Below, in pieces: positions 56,167 to 64,000 of a stretch of DNA of 64,000 nt. The notes under the pieces are model-generated. The model was not told the origin of the DNA, did no database searches, and worked only from the letters and a program-made list of their open reading frames with translations. How positions within the stretch are numbered: the first letter of the stretch is position 1; each line of letters begins with the position of its first letter. Origin of the DNA: Pseudohongiella nitratireducens (lineage in GTDB: Bacteria; Pseudomonadota; Gammaproteobacteria; Pseudomonadales; Pseudohongiellaceae); the NCBI RefSeq assembly GCF_001642735.1, contig NZ_LWHM01000031.1, positions 1 through 64,000 on the forward strand, written 5' to 3'. The position numbers and the translations under genes are program-made.

Positions 56167-56823
56167 CTATGATTTTATTTCGACTGGCCAGATAAAACGG
56201 GCACGAACACTCTCATTATCTTTCTGCGGAGCGGTGAACCGGCTGCTACGCACCAAACGTTCTATCTCCCCCCTTAATGCCGGATAAGGGTTTTCGACAA
56301 TCTCTACCAGGGTCGCGCGCCCCTCTTCATCGATAACAACATCCAGTCTCACCAGTACTTCTCCAATGCCCTGTCGGCTGAGACTTCGTGGGAAATTCAC
56401 ACGCAGTGCCGTCAGCAACGATGGCGGACTGTCCAACTGGTTAAGATCAAAGGCATCCCAGTTGACTTCCAGTGACTGCCACTGCGTTGCCTCGGTGACA
56501 ATGTCGGGGATCTCGGGTGGCGCAATATCAATATTGGGCTCGACTTCCACCATCTGTAAAACCGGTCCACTGCCCTGTATCTGCAGATTTACCGGCGTTT
56601 CCACAACATTTTGCTGCACTGAGGGCGGAGGCGGCGGCGGTGGTGGCGGCACGGCAATCGCTACCTCTCTGACTTCAATGGTTTCCTGAACCTGGTCAGG
56701 CAACCAGTAGCCCAGGAACAGCAGACTCAATGCGGCCATCAGCATCACCATACTGAACAATACTGACGTCCAGTGATGCCTGGACAACCTGAATCTTCGA
56801 TATGTATCGGCGGATAACATCAT
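56167..56823 (-). CDS. tonB: TonB2-type energy-transducing protein
   Basis: Carries proton-motive energy to outer-membrane receptors. The 218-residue protein has an N-terminal membrane helix (VLFSMVMLMAALSLLFLGYWL), a run of nine prolines (residues 59-67), a middle linker and a C-terminal TonB domain (SRQGIGEVLVRLDVVIDEEGRATLVEIVENPYPALRGEIERLV). The linker is short as in TonB2 proteins. Start overlaps the exbD stop (TAATG). Confidence 0.92.
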   Translation of the reverse strand: MMLSADTYRRFRLSRHHWTSVLFSMVMLMAALSLLFLGYWLPDQVQETIEVREVAIAVPPPPPPPPPSVQQNVVETPVNLQIQGSGPVLQMVEVEPNIDIAPPEIPDIVTEATQWQSLEVNWDAFDLNQLDSPPSLLTALRVNFPRSLSRQGIGEVLVRLDVVIDEEGRATLVEIVENPYPALRGEIERLVRSSRFTAPQKDNESVRARFIWPVEIKS

Positions 56824-57230
56824 TATGGGTTCAGTGCTGCCAGATTAACGGTTTGGGCACCCGCAAGTTTGGCTTCATCAATAACCTGCAGCAGTAACTC
56901 AGTGGGTACCATTTTATCGGCCTGAACCACGACCGGTCGTGGTTCATTTCGCTGTAACTGTTCTACCGTACCTCTTACACCTGCGACACCAATCTGGCTG
57001 CCATCATAATAGACCTCTCCAGCATCCGTTATCGCAATCAGCACCACAGTCTGCTCAAGTCGTTGCGCAGAAATTGCCTGGGGTTTATCCACTTCCACCC
57101 CGGTTTCCTTGACAAAAACGGTGGTGACAATGAAAAAAATCAATAGAATAAACACCACATCGAGCAATGGCGACATATCGATGGTTTCGTTGTGCTGCTG
57201 CTCCAGGCGTCGCTGTAATCGACTGGACAT
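56823..57230 (-). CDS. exbD: Biopolymer transporter ExbD
   Basis: 135 residues: a cytosolic start, one membrane helix (PLLDVVFILLIFFIVTTVFV, with the essential Asp in LLDVVFILL) and a periplasmic domain ending VVQADKMVPTELLLQVIDEAKLAGAQTVNLAAL. Part of the ExbB/ExbD proton channel with the genes on each side. Confidence 0.94.
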   Translation of the reverse strand: MSSRLQRRLEQQHNETIDMSPLLDVVFILLIFFIVTTVFVKETGVEVDKPQAISAQRLEQTVVLIAITDAGEVYYDGSQIGVAGVRGTVEQLQRNEPRPVVVQADKMVPTELLLQVIDEAKLAGAQTVNLAALNP

Positions 57231-57232
57231 AG

Positions 57233-57673
57233 TTACCCCCGCTCCGTTTCAGTAACCGCTTCAACCAATCGGGTATCAGCACTGCCCTGCCTGGCTCGAA
57301 CAAAAGCCTGCAGCAACCAGCCTGGAATCGCACAAATCAAGCCAAGCTGCGTAGTGATCAATGCATCGGCGATGCCACCATTGACCAGCTCACTACTGGC
57401 ACCATCCACGGATATGCCGGCAAAGACATCCAGCAGGCCGATAATAGTACCTAGCAGCCCCATCAGTGGCAGCACACCAATCAACGTGCCGGAAAACTCC
57501 CGTTTCAGGTCGTCCGTGACTGCCGCTGCTTCATCCTCAACGCGATTACGACGAGCAAAGTATTCAAGCCAGAGTTGTTGGTAACAGACCATCGCCATGA
57601 CCAGGATTGCCCAGCAAAGCCAGTTACCGGCCATTTGTTCAATCATCGTCATTTGCTCAACCATGGTCGGCAC
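57233..57673 (-). CDS. exbB: ExbB-like proton channel protein (short, TonB2 type)
   Basis: 146 residues with three hydrophobic segments (LCWAILVMAMVCYQQLWL, VLPLMGLLGTIIGLLDVFAG, IADALITTQLGLICAIPGWLLQAF). The GLLGTIIGLLDVF and GGIADALITTQLGL stretches are the MotA/TolQ/ExbB signature. It is short compared with E. coli ExbB (244), the usual size for TonB2 ExbB. It is two bases upstream of exbD. Confidence 0.93.
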   Translation of the reverse strand: MPTMVEQMTMIEQMAGNWLCWAILVMAMVCYQQLWLEYFARRNRVEDEAAAVTDDLKREFSGTLIGVLPLMGLLGTIIGLLDVFAGISVDGASSELVNGGIADALITTQLGLICAIPGWLLQAFVRARQGSADTRLVEAVTETERG

Positions 57674-57681
57674 TCCGGCGC

Positions 57682-58998
57682 TCAGTCTTCATCATCAGCC
57701 TTGCCCAGTGAGATAGCGAAACTTTCCAGTTCGTTGTAGTACCCTTTGGCTTTGCGCGACAGCACAGCGTTCAGAATCAATGCCGGAATGGCGACCACCA
57801 GCCCCAGTTCTGTCGTTACCAGCGCCTGGGCAATACCACCCGATACCACTTCAGGATCGCCACTGCCAAACAGGGTCATCATGTTGAACGTCTCAATCAT
57901 CCCGCTGACCGTCCCCAGCAGGCCCAGAAGCGGTGAGACCGCTGCAGTAATCGCGATGGCGGAAATCCATCGCTCCAGACGATGACGGTCATCCTGTAGC
58001 TGCACAAAAAGATGGTCATCACGCTGGCGGGCCGTTCTGGCAGATTGAGCGACTTCCAGCAAACGCTTTTGCATGCCTTTAAGCTGTTCAAGTACGGGAG
58101 AGTTCTTGTCGCTGGCGGCTTCTGCCAGGGTTGAAGGTGCAAATTTTCTGATGCGCGGCAGACTCCAGAGCTGAACAACTTTCAACAGCGCAATACAGAC
58201 AGCAAACAGAGCAAAGAACAGAATCGGCGCCACCCAGAGACCGCCTTTAAGCAGATGCTCTATCAATGTTTCCGATTGTTGTTGCCGCGCCAGTGCCCGG
58301 CTCAGCGTCGGGTCAAACACGACTTCGCCCTCCTGTGCAGCGCGCAGTTTTGCGATGGTATCGCTGTCACCGCCTTCGAGCATGACATCTGCCTGCAAGC
58401 GGCCATCATCTCTGTAACTGGCAAGCCCCGCCTGGTTAGCTTCATCATCCCAGTACCAGGTGACCGGCCCCAGACTTAACACAGGAAGCTCAGCGATCTG
58501 GCCACTGGTACGGGTGATTTCGGCTTGTTGCCAGTCCGGGAACAGAAAACCGGAAATCTGGCGGCTGTAATCCATCACCACATCTATCTGTTCAGCCGGT
58601 ATTCGCGACACGTTGGCATTGCCTTCGGTGTATTGTTGAATAAACCGGTGCAGCAGGTTGGCCTGGTAAACCTGTTGCTCTCTCCAGCTTTCCAGGCGGT
58701 TCTCCAACTGGGAAAGACTTAATGTCCTTTCGTCTGCGGCGCGTCGGGCGACAGCCGTTTGATCCTGCAGTTGACGCACGTCACGCTCCAGCGCATTTAA
58801 TTCCCTGGCCAATTGCTGACGCTGCTCTGCAACGCGACGTTCTGTTTCAGAAAGTCGCTGCTGAGCATCACTGATTTTCTGCTGCAGATGATCCGATTCA
58901 GCTGAAAATACCTGAGCAGGTAGCACTGCACCGAGGATAATCATGCTGAATCCGAAATACGCGATAGACTTCATGCACTGGAAAAGCGATTGAATCAT
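57682..58998 (-). CDS. ttpC: TtpC-like MotA/TolQ/ExbB family protein
   Basis: 438 residues: signal peptide or membrane anchor (FGFSMIILGAVLPAQVFSA), a long coiled coil (about 35-105), a globular domain, and a C-terminal MotA/TolQ domain with APILFFALFAVCIALLKV, AAVSPLLGLLGTVSGMIETF and GGIAQALVTTELGLVVAIP. This matches the TtpC protein of Vibrio TonB2 systems, which is essential for energy transfer there. Start overlaps the DUF3450 stop (ATGA). Confidence 0.88.
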   Translation of the reverse strand: MIQSLFQCMKSIAYFGFSMIILGAVLPAQVFSAESDHLQQKISDAQQRLSETERRVAEQRQQLARELNALERDVRQLQDQTAVARRAADERTLSLSQLENRLESWREQQVYQANLLHRFIQQYTEGNANVSRIPAEQIDVVMDYSRQISGFLFPDWQQAEITRTSGQIAELPVLSLGPVTWYWDDEANQAGLASYRDDGRLQADVMLEGGDSDTIAKLRAAQEGEVVFDPTLSRALARQQQSETLIEHLLKGGLWVAPILFFALFAVCIALLKVVQLWSLPRIRKFAPSTLAEAASDKNSPVLEQLKGMQKRLLEVAQSARTARQRDDHLFVQLQDDRHRLERWISAIAITAAVSPLLGLLGTVSGMIETFNMMTLFGSGDPEVVSGGIAQALVTTELGLVVAIPALILNAVLSRKAKGYYNELESFAISLGKADDED

Positions 58999-59850
58999 GG
59001 CTGAACACTCCCACTGCCAGTTGCAGTATTGAGGTCCCTGGCGCCATTTTTCTGTTCATTTTTCTGCGTAGTGTTCTGCCCGGCGCTCTGTAATATGACC
59101 GGCAAACGCACAAAGGCCGCCTGCTGCTGGCGTTCATAAATGGCGATGGCTTCAGCAATCGCTGTGGCACTGACAGATTCATCAAAACTCCACTGCCAAC
59201 CGCCAATGCCCGGCTGGCCATATCCGGCATAAGCACCATCAGCACTGACAAACCAGGCTGTTCCTGCACCCAGGTACAGTTGTTTAACCATGACCTGAGA
59301 GCCATCCGGCACTGTCATCGGTGCTTCCTGTACACTGATCCGGGTATTGAAATCGGCAAGACGGGACAGTTGAGCCAGGGCGACCTGTAATTGCTCCGAG
59401 GTTTCCGGGTCAGCACTCAGCATGGCCTGCTCATTTTCCCAACCCGCACGGACCGGATCAGGCAGCAGCGGCTGAATGGAACCCAGCCGGGCAACCAGTC
59501 CATCCAGGGCCTGAGCCAGTTCCTGCTGCTCTGCTTCCAGCTCGTCTTGCTGTGCCAGTAACGCTTCTCTGCGATCATCCACATCATCCTGACTGGCGTC
59601 GCTGGCGGCGAGGATGTCCTGTAGCTGATCACGCTCTGCCTGCAACAAGCTCCAGTATGGGCTGCTGGGCCAGCCAGTCCGCCTCCAGGCGGCTAATCTG
59701 ACGCTCAGTGGCGAGCCATTGATGTGTTAGCTGATCAATTTCAGCCGGCGTCTGCGCACCAGCCTCTGCCGTAAGCAACCAGCCAGACAGAAGGGCATAG
59801 CCCATAAGCCTGCATATCAGGTGTCGAATATTGATAGGTAGTAACTTCAT
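58995..59850 (-). pseudogene. DUF3450 protein of the TonB2-type cluster, frameshifted
   Basis: The first frame (59629-59850, 73 residues) has a signal peptide and a helix ending QQPILELVAGRA. The second (58995 to about 59650) begins LLQAERDQLQ and holds the rest of the DUF3450 domain (coiled coil, then SQVMVKQLYLGAGTAWFVSADGAYAGYG). Full-length DUF3450 proteins have both parts in one frame. A +1 shift inside the overlap (about 59640-59690) would join them; total length 856 nt is 3n+1, as expected. The second part has no signal peptide of its own, so it could not reach the periplasm alone. Sequencing error or real mutation cannot be told apart here. Confidence 0.8.
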
Positions 59851-59879
59851 GTCTTACAAAATTATATGCAAATAATAAT

Positions 59880-59898
59880 GATATTATTTCTCATTATC
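59880..59898 (-). promoter_or_regulatory. Fur-like box of the TonB2-type cluster
   Basis: On the minus strand GATAATGAGAAATAATATC matches the Fur consensus at 15 of 19 positions, 30 bases before the DUF3450 start, in an AT-rich stretch. This implies iron control of the whole cluster. Confidence 0.75.
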
Positions 59899-59965
59899 AC
59901 TATCAATAGCAACTAATTCTGAAAGAAAGGCCTGCCGAGGAAAGCAAGAAAAATAGAAATACCTG

Positions 59966-60790
59966 TTACCAGCAAAGTGGATCAAGCGCATAGAAATCGC
60001 GCAGCTGCTGGTACAAAGCCGGATGCTGCTGAGACATCTGCTGTGGCTGTTCGAAAAAGGCTTCAGTAACCACGGCAAAAAATTCAGCCGGGGAATGAGC
60101 GCCGTAAGCGTCAATATCATGAGCATGATGATGGGCCACCTGCTCCACCAACTGCTCATACTCTGTACTGAAAGCACGCACCCATTCACTGTATTGCTGC
60201 CGTGTTTCAAGCACCGGTGTACCATCCATCACGGAGTCTTCTTCGTCCAGCTTGTGAGAAAACTCATGAAACACCACATTCGCACCGTCTTCCGGATCCT
60301 CAGCGCCTTCCACCACCGAGCTCCAGGCAACAACCACTGGTCCCCGATGCCAGGACTCCCCTGCCCTGAGTTGCTGGTGTTGCGAGACGACGCCGTGCTG
60401 GTTTTGCAACGCTTGCGCCTGATAGACATCCGGATAAACCAGGATGGTTCGGAAGCCGGGGTAAAAATCCGTCGCTTTGTTAAGAATCAGCAAACAGGCC
60501 TGTGCTGAAATCAGCAGACGGACCTCATCATTGATGGTCATGCCTCCTCGACCCAGAAACACTTTTTCATCCAGGAATATATGGATGAAGCCCTCCAGCC
60601 GGCTTTGCAGCTGCACCGGCAGTTGCTTATACAAGGGGAAGCGCTGACGCAACAGCTCACGCCAGTTCTCAGGAAAAGGCTGGGCTGCCAGCTCTTCACG
60701 CCGCTTTTGCTTTCGCAAGCGGATGACACGAGGCACCAGAAAAAAACCGGCAATGATGACGACCAGACAACCTAACAACGCATATATCAT
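59966..60790 (-). CDS. mtfA: M90-family zinc peptidase (MtfA-like)
   Basis: 274 residues: an N-terminal membrane helix (YALLGCLVVIIAGFFLVPRVI), then a domain with the zinc-peptidase motif His175-Glu-Phe-Ser-His179 (ANVVFHEFSHKLD), the AHSPAEFFAVVTEAFFEQP segment and the MtfA-type FGxR/LRGMT-like GRGGMTIND. E. coli MtfA processes or binds the Mlc repressor, but this homologue has a membrane anchor. On its own on the minus strand between the sulfite-oxidase gene and the TonB cluster. Confidence 0.88.
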   Translation of the reverse strand: MIYALLGCLVVIIAGFFLVPRVIRLRKQKRREELAAQPFPENWRELLRQRFPLYKQLPVQLQSRLEGFIHIFLDEKVFLGRGGMTINDEVRLLISAQACLLILNKATDFYPGFRTILVYPDVYQAQALQNQHGVVSQHQQLRAGESWHRGPVVVAWSSVVEGAEDPEDGANVVFHEFSHKLDEEDSVMDGTPVLETRQQYSEWVRAFSTEYEQLVEQVAHHHAHDIDAYGAHSPAEFFAVVTEAFFEQPQQMSQQHPALYQQLRDFYALDPLCW

Positions 60791-60804
60791 TAACCGCTTG
60801 AACC

Positions 60805-62355
60805 TTATCCTGACGTGGCTTCTGCCACATAAACAGACAGTGCACGCATCTCGGTTTCACTTAACTGGGCACCAAACGCTGGCATGGCGCCAACACCCTG
60901 CCTCACGGCTCTCATGACCTGGTCAACTGAAGGTTTCAAGGTGTCCAGATTGGGACCGATGGCACCAGCAGTGCCGGCATCTGCCAGGGTGTGACAGACA
61001 CCGCAACCGGGTTGCACCTGAGTCAGGAAAATATCTCGCCCAGCCGTTGCTTCGGCTGACAAGGAGGATGATGAGCTGGCAGCAGTTCCTGCTGCCGCTG
61101 CTGGAGTGGGTGTTGATCCGGCAGCTGTTGCGTTTGCTGTCATGGATGCCGGAAGTTGATCCACTACATTGATTTCCAGGCCGTGATCATACCAGCCGTT
61201 GTGCCCATAGCCGCGATGATTAGGTATGGCGTCACGCGATTGTGTATCACCGCTAATATCCGTCGCGCGGGACACAAACCGGTGCCGCCCGGCACTCAGT
61301 TCCATGGGCAGAATAAAACTGCGCCAGGCATTGGGTCCCAGGTCAGGGCCAATCAGCTCGGCCTCCTGCCAGTTCTGCCCCTCATCCACAGACACTTCCA
61401 CCTTATCGATGCCACGCTCCCCGGAGAACGCTACACCATAGAGCGTTGCCTGGCCTTTCAATACCGGCATGTCATCCGCGCCCGGACCATTCAGCCAGGA
61501 CTTCACCGGCATGCGGTACATGGAGGGGTGTTCCGGACGGCCGGACTCCCCGATATCACGGAAACGGTAACTGGAAACCTGAATGGAAGCACCCGACTCT
61601 TCTTCCGTTAATGCGATGCGCTTGACCCACTTCACGTTGTTCACACCAAAATACCCTGGCACCAGCATCCGTACCGGGCCACCATGCACCAATGGCAGAG
61701 GTGCCCCGTTCATTTCCCAGACCAGCATGCAGTCCTGCAAACCCTTTGCTTTGGGCACGGAACGCTCGACTACTACCTGGGATGGATCAACGCCGTCAGG
61801 TAACTCTTCTGAGCCGGTCGCGGTCAGAAAAGCCAGTTCATCCGCAGCTGCGCCCCCAAAGTGTTCAATCACATCACTGACCCGCACGCCCGTCCAGATA
61901 GCACAGCCAGCCGCCCCGGTCGCCCATTGCGAACCCGATGGTTCATGCGGGAAATAGGCGCGGCCATTGCCGGAACATTGCAGCACTGCTGCCTCCATCC
62001 GAACCGGCAAGGTTTTTAATTCAGCCAGTGTGATTCGCCCTGTGTTGGCCACACCTGCCACCTCGATCGACCAGGCATCACGATTGGCAATGATCGACTC
62101 ATCGGGCGTAGGCAGGTTATTGCGGACAAAGAAAGCTGATTGCGGCGTAATAGGTGCCAGGCCCAGCGCCGAACGCCTGGCTTCCAGGGCCCAGGGCATG
62201 TCATTGTGGATATGGAAATTGCTCGCCAGCTTGCCAGTGGGCATGGCACGTTCCATCGCCTGGGCACTGGCGAATCTGGCCAGCGGGCTGACAGCAGCTG
62301 TCGCGCCTCCTATTGCAAAGGCTTTAAGTAAACTGCGACGGCTGAATGATGACAT
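60805..62355 (-). CDS. Sulfite dehydrogenase, molybdenum domain fused to cytochrome c
   Basis: 516 residues with a twin-arginine signal (SRRSLLKAF, residues 5-13), a SorA/YedY-like molybdopterin domain with the Mo-ligand Cys127 in QCSGNGR, and a sulfite-oxidase dimerisation domain (GVAFSGERGIDKVEVSVDEG). An Ala/Ser/Thr-rich linker (about residues 405-435) leads to a cytochrome c domain with Cys451-x-x-Cys454-His455 and Met491 in AMPAF as axial ligand. SorA and SorB are usually separate proteins; here they form one chain. It would oxidise sulfite in the periplasm and pass electrons directly to its heme. mtfA follows on the same strand. Confidence 0.92.
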   Translation of the reverse strand: MSSFSRRSLLKAFAIGGATAAVSPLARFASAQAMERAMPTGKLASNFHIHNDMPWALEARRSALGLAPITPQSAFFVRNNLPTPDESIIANRDAWSIEVAGVANTGRITLAELKTLPVRMEAAVLQCSGNGRAYFPHEPSGSQWATGAAGCAIWTGVRVSDVIEHFGGAAADELAFLTATGSEELPDGVDPSQVVVERSVPKAKGLQDCMLVWEMNGAPLPLVHGGPVRMLVPGYFGVNNVKWVKRIALTEEESGASIQVSSYRFRDIGESGRPEHPSMYRMPVKSWLNGPGADDMPVLKGQATLYGVAFSGERGIDKVEVSVDEGQNWQEAELIGPDLGPNAWRSFILPMELSAGRHRFVSRATDISGDTQSRDAIPNHRGYGHNGWYDHGLEINVVDQLPASMTANATAAGSTPTPAAAAGTAASSSSSLSAEATAGRDIFLTQVQPGCGVCHTLADAGTAGAIGPNLDTLKPSVDQVMRAVRQGVGAMPAFGAQLSETEMRALSVYVAEATSG

Positions 62356-62434
62356 GATTCGCTCCTGATTACGTGCAACAAAAACAATATGAACTCATAA
62401 TACTAAACCTAGCGAAACAAGGTAGCATTTACCC

Positions 62435-62577
62435 TTAACCCTGCGAAATTTCATACTCCTGGATTAGCGGTTCTGCCGGTATACCCCACGCATTCGTTAT
62501 TTTACGGAAATGCTTGCGTTCATACGCGACAAAGCTGCCTCGTAGTCTACTTCTGAGTGTATGGCCTTGATATCCAT
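62435..62577 (-). pseudogene. Degenerate higA antitoxin
   Basis: Three islands of HigA remain in order. From ATG 62577 MDIKAIHSEVDYEAAL is the family N-terminus. Then, in another frame, AYERKHF matches the middle (EAYExKHYP). WGIPAEPLIQEY then matches the C-terminus, ending in TAA at 62435. Roughly two thirds of the gene, including the helix-turn-helix, is missing. The ATG overlaps the higB stop (TGATG) as in live modules. Confidence 0.8.
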
Positions 62578-62700
62578 CAGATACTCTCCACATTTATTTC
62601 ATCATAATCGGCATGGGTGCCAATAAAACGAACGTAGCCCATTTATTCCCTGTAAAACTCATACTTGGCTGTTATTTTTATAGCATTTGGCAAGCTATGA
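62577..62700 (-). pseudogene. Degenerate higB toxin, C-terminal part
   Basis: The frame contains RFIGTHADYDEINVESI, the C-terminus of HigB/RelE-type toxins, preceded by a stop codon (62643-62645) and a further scrambled part (PNAIKITAKYEFYRE). No start or front half remains. Overlaps higA' by one base. Confidence 0.75.
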
Positions 62701-62723
62701 TCTCGGTTCAGTCTCTTTTACAC

Positions 62724-62761
62724 AAAAAAACTGCCTTTGGTCAAAGTGACCAAAGGCAGTT
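62724..62761 (-). terminator. Rho-independent terminator of the TonB receptor gene
   Basis: AACTGCCTTTGGTCA (62729-62743) and TGACCAAAGGCAGTT (62747-62761) form a perfect 15-bp stem with a 3-base loop. On the minus strand it is followed by a run of T (complement of 62724-62730). It lies 35 bp after the receptor stop. Confidence 0.95.
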
Positions 62762-62795
62762 TGGCTGGTTATGATGATCAGTTTTATCTGAAACG

Positions 62796-64000
62796 TCAGA
62801 AAGTCAGGTTCAGGTTCACTTCAAAGCTGCGGCCGGGTTCACTGTAGCGGCGAATGCCATTCCCGGTGACACCGATGCCGGGCCGCAAGTCACCCTGGTC
62901 AATAAAACGGACACTATCCCAGGTGTAATATTCCTTATCCGTCAGGTTAAAGGCGCCAGCGGTCAAACGCAGGTTTTCCAGCAAGTCGACATATACCATC
63001 AAGTCGAACAGCGTGGCCGTATTACTCAGATAGAGAGGATAGATCCGGGTGCCGGTGGCATCGGTATCGTAGGAATCGTCATTGGCCTTGCCTTCGTTGT
63101 AGGTGGTGACAAGGCTCGCTCCCCACTTGCCTGTCGGGCTGGTGTAACCTGTGCGCCAGACTGCATTCAGGGGTTGTACCGAATAAACCGGATCGCCATT
63201 GGCTTCCTCACCGTCTGTGTAGGCTGCAGAGAAACTCATGGTTAGACCTTGGGCCGCCCCAATGGCCGCATTAAGGTCGATATTGGCAGAGAATTCCAGG
63301 CCCTGCATTTCCACATCATTGCTATTGAATGGCACCAGGTACCCATCCGGATCAGGCAAACCTGTATTGGTGTTGGTGCCATTAACTGTCTGGTAGTCTA
63401 TGAAATCATCATAGTTGCTGCGAAACGCACCTATTCGGACATCGCCTGCCGCGTACTCACCTACCAGGGCGATATCGAAGTTAGTGCTGTACTCGGCTTC
63501 CAGGTCAGCATTGGGTACCGTGTTCCAGTCATCAAAGGTACCACTGATGCTGTACATGTCTTCAATAGTTGGCGCACGGAAACCGGTAGACACCCCTGCC
63601 TCAAGACTTAAGGTATTGGACAGTCCCTGCTCAACACCAACCGTCCAGGTGACAGCATCAAAGCTGACTTCACCCAGGGTGGCTGTGTCGTCCGAAAAGT
63701 TTTCATCGGCTTCGGCATCATAGGTGTAATCGTCATACCGAAGGCCGAGACGCATCTGGGTATTATCGCCCAGATAAAAGGTATCCAGACCGTATAAAGT
63801 GTAAACATCGGCCTCTGAAGCAGGGACCAACGCGCCAATATTACTGGTCACCCACTCATCGCTGTCATCAAGCAGGTTATCGGACTGACGAATTTGCGTA
63901 TTCTTAAACGCTTTATCCTGCACTTCCAGCCCATATACCAAAGAATGATCCGCTACCGCCTTGTTGAAATCCACCGTCAGCTGTAACAGGTCCTGTTCAT
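62796..64000 (-). CDS. TonB-dependent receptor, heme/hemoglobin type, C-terminal part
   Basis: The frame is open to the right edge, so the gene is cut there; about 400 C-terminal residues are present. They form a beta barrel with alternating strands, TGFRAPTIEDMYSISGTF (the FRAP motif), AGAFNLTDKEYYTWDSVR and the terminal GIRRYSEPGRSFEVNLNLTF. The TWDSVR and YSEPGRSF pattern is usual in the TonB-dependent hemoglobin/transferrin/lactoferrin receptor family, so heme or hemoprotein iron is the likely substrate. It would take energy from the TonB2-type cluster at 54737-59850. The plug and any Fur site are outside the window. Confidence 0.9.
   Translation of the reverse strand, partial: EQDLLQLTVDFNKAVADHSLVYGLEVQDKAFKNTQIRQSDNLLDDSDEWVTSNIGALVPASEADVYTLYGLDTFYLGDNTQMRLGLRYDDYTYDAEADENFSDDTATLGEVSFDAVTWTVGVEQGLSNTLSLEAGVSTGFRAPTIEDMYSISGTFDDWNTVPNADLEAEYSTNFDIALVGEYAAGDVRIGAFRSNYDDFIDYQTVNGTNTNTGLPDPDGYLVPFNSNDVEMQGLEFSANIDLNAAIGAAQGLTMSFSAAYTDGEEANGDPVYSVQPLNAVWRTGYTSPTGKWGASLVTTYNEGKANDDSYDTDATGTRIYPLYLSNTATLFDLMVYVDLLENLRLTAGAFNLTDKEYYTWDSVRFIDQGDLRPGIGVTGNGIRRYSEPGRSFEVNLNLTF

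Larger units (their letters stand above)
62356..62795. other. 440-bp region with toxin-antitoxin ruins
   Basis: No intact gene. It holds the decayed higBA (62435-62700), a terminator for the TonB receptor (62729-62761), and the AT-rich leader of the sulfite dehydrogenase gene. Confidence 0.6.

Overview
The window is a chromosomal segment of a gammaproteobacterium. Evidence for this is the gene order alaS-lysC-csrA-tRNA-Ser(GCU), the dsbC-hom-thrC-recJ run, the ffh / rpsP-rimM-trmD-rplS block, a single-chain PurL, an ATP-type PckA and a pspF/pspABC locus. A TonB2-type energising cluster (DUF3450, TtpC-like, ExbB, ExbD, TonB, TPR), Fur-like boxes and a heme-type TonB receptor suggest a marine, iron-limited lifestyle. 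The genus cannot be named from the sequence alone.

Layout. 1-1339: an intact ISL3-type insertion sequence at the left edge, with its right end duplicated. 1340-24250: mostly core genes on the minus strand: tRNA-Ser, csrA, lysC, alaS, an AI-2E/PerM permease, a DsbD/ScsB-like reductase, recJ, thrC, hom, dsbC, rplS, trmD, rimM, rpsP and ffh. ypjD and a CorB-like gene are on the plus strand. A pspF-led minus-strand run ends in a phosphopantetheinyl transferase. 24360-27250: sigma-54-dependent psp operon with a double-domain PspC, a DUF3135 gene and a NUDIX hydrolase. 27740-34450: yqfO-like gene, purL, tadA, DUF2254 and DUF3817 genes.

34400-41050 is accessory. It holds a DUF6607 gene and, divergent to it, an ATP-grasp ligase, with a Fur-like box for each. 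The ligase is followed by an unrecognised 675-residue protein with a papain-like Gln/Cys/His/Asn pattern. Next come a soxR with an internal deletion, a SoxR-type promoter driving a 23-codon flavin-reductase stub and an arylamine N-acetyltransferase, and a pseudoazurin behind a strong Fur-like box. 41250-45930: a large zinc metalloprotease, pckA and a ribbon-helix-helix protein. 46020-54730: a two-partner secretion pair (TpsB plus a 1.9-kilo-residue TpsA with about ten MBG-type repeats) and a divergent AraC regulator. 54740-59900: the TonB2-type cluster, in which the DUF3450 gene is frameshifted. 59960-64000: mtfA-like peptidase, a sulfite-oxidase/cytochrome c fusion, the ruins of a higBA toxin-antitoxin module, and the C-terminal part of a heme-type TonB receptor running off the right edge.

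Two themes stand out. Four to five Fur-like boxes tie together DUF6607, the ATP-grasp pair, pseudoazurin and the TonB2 cluster. Several accessory genes (soxR, flavin reductase, higBA, probably the 7TM/PAS gene) carry internal deletions that leave recognisable islands, suggesting ongoing small-deletion decay.
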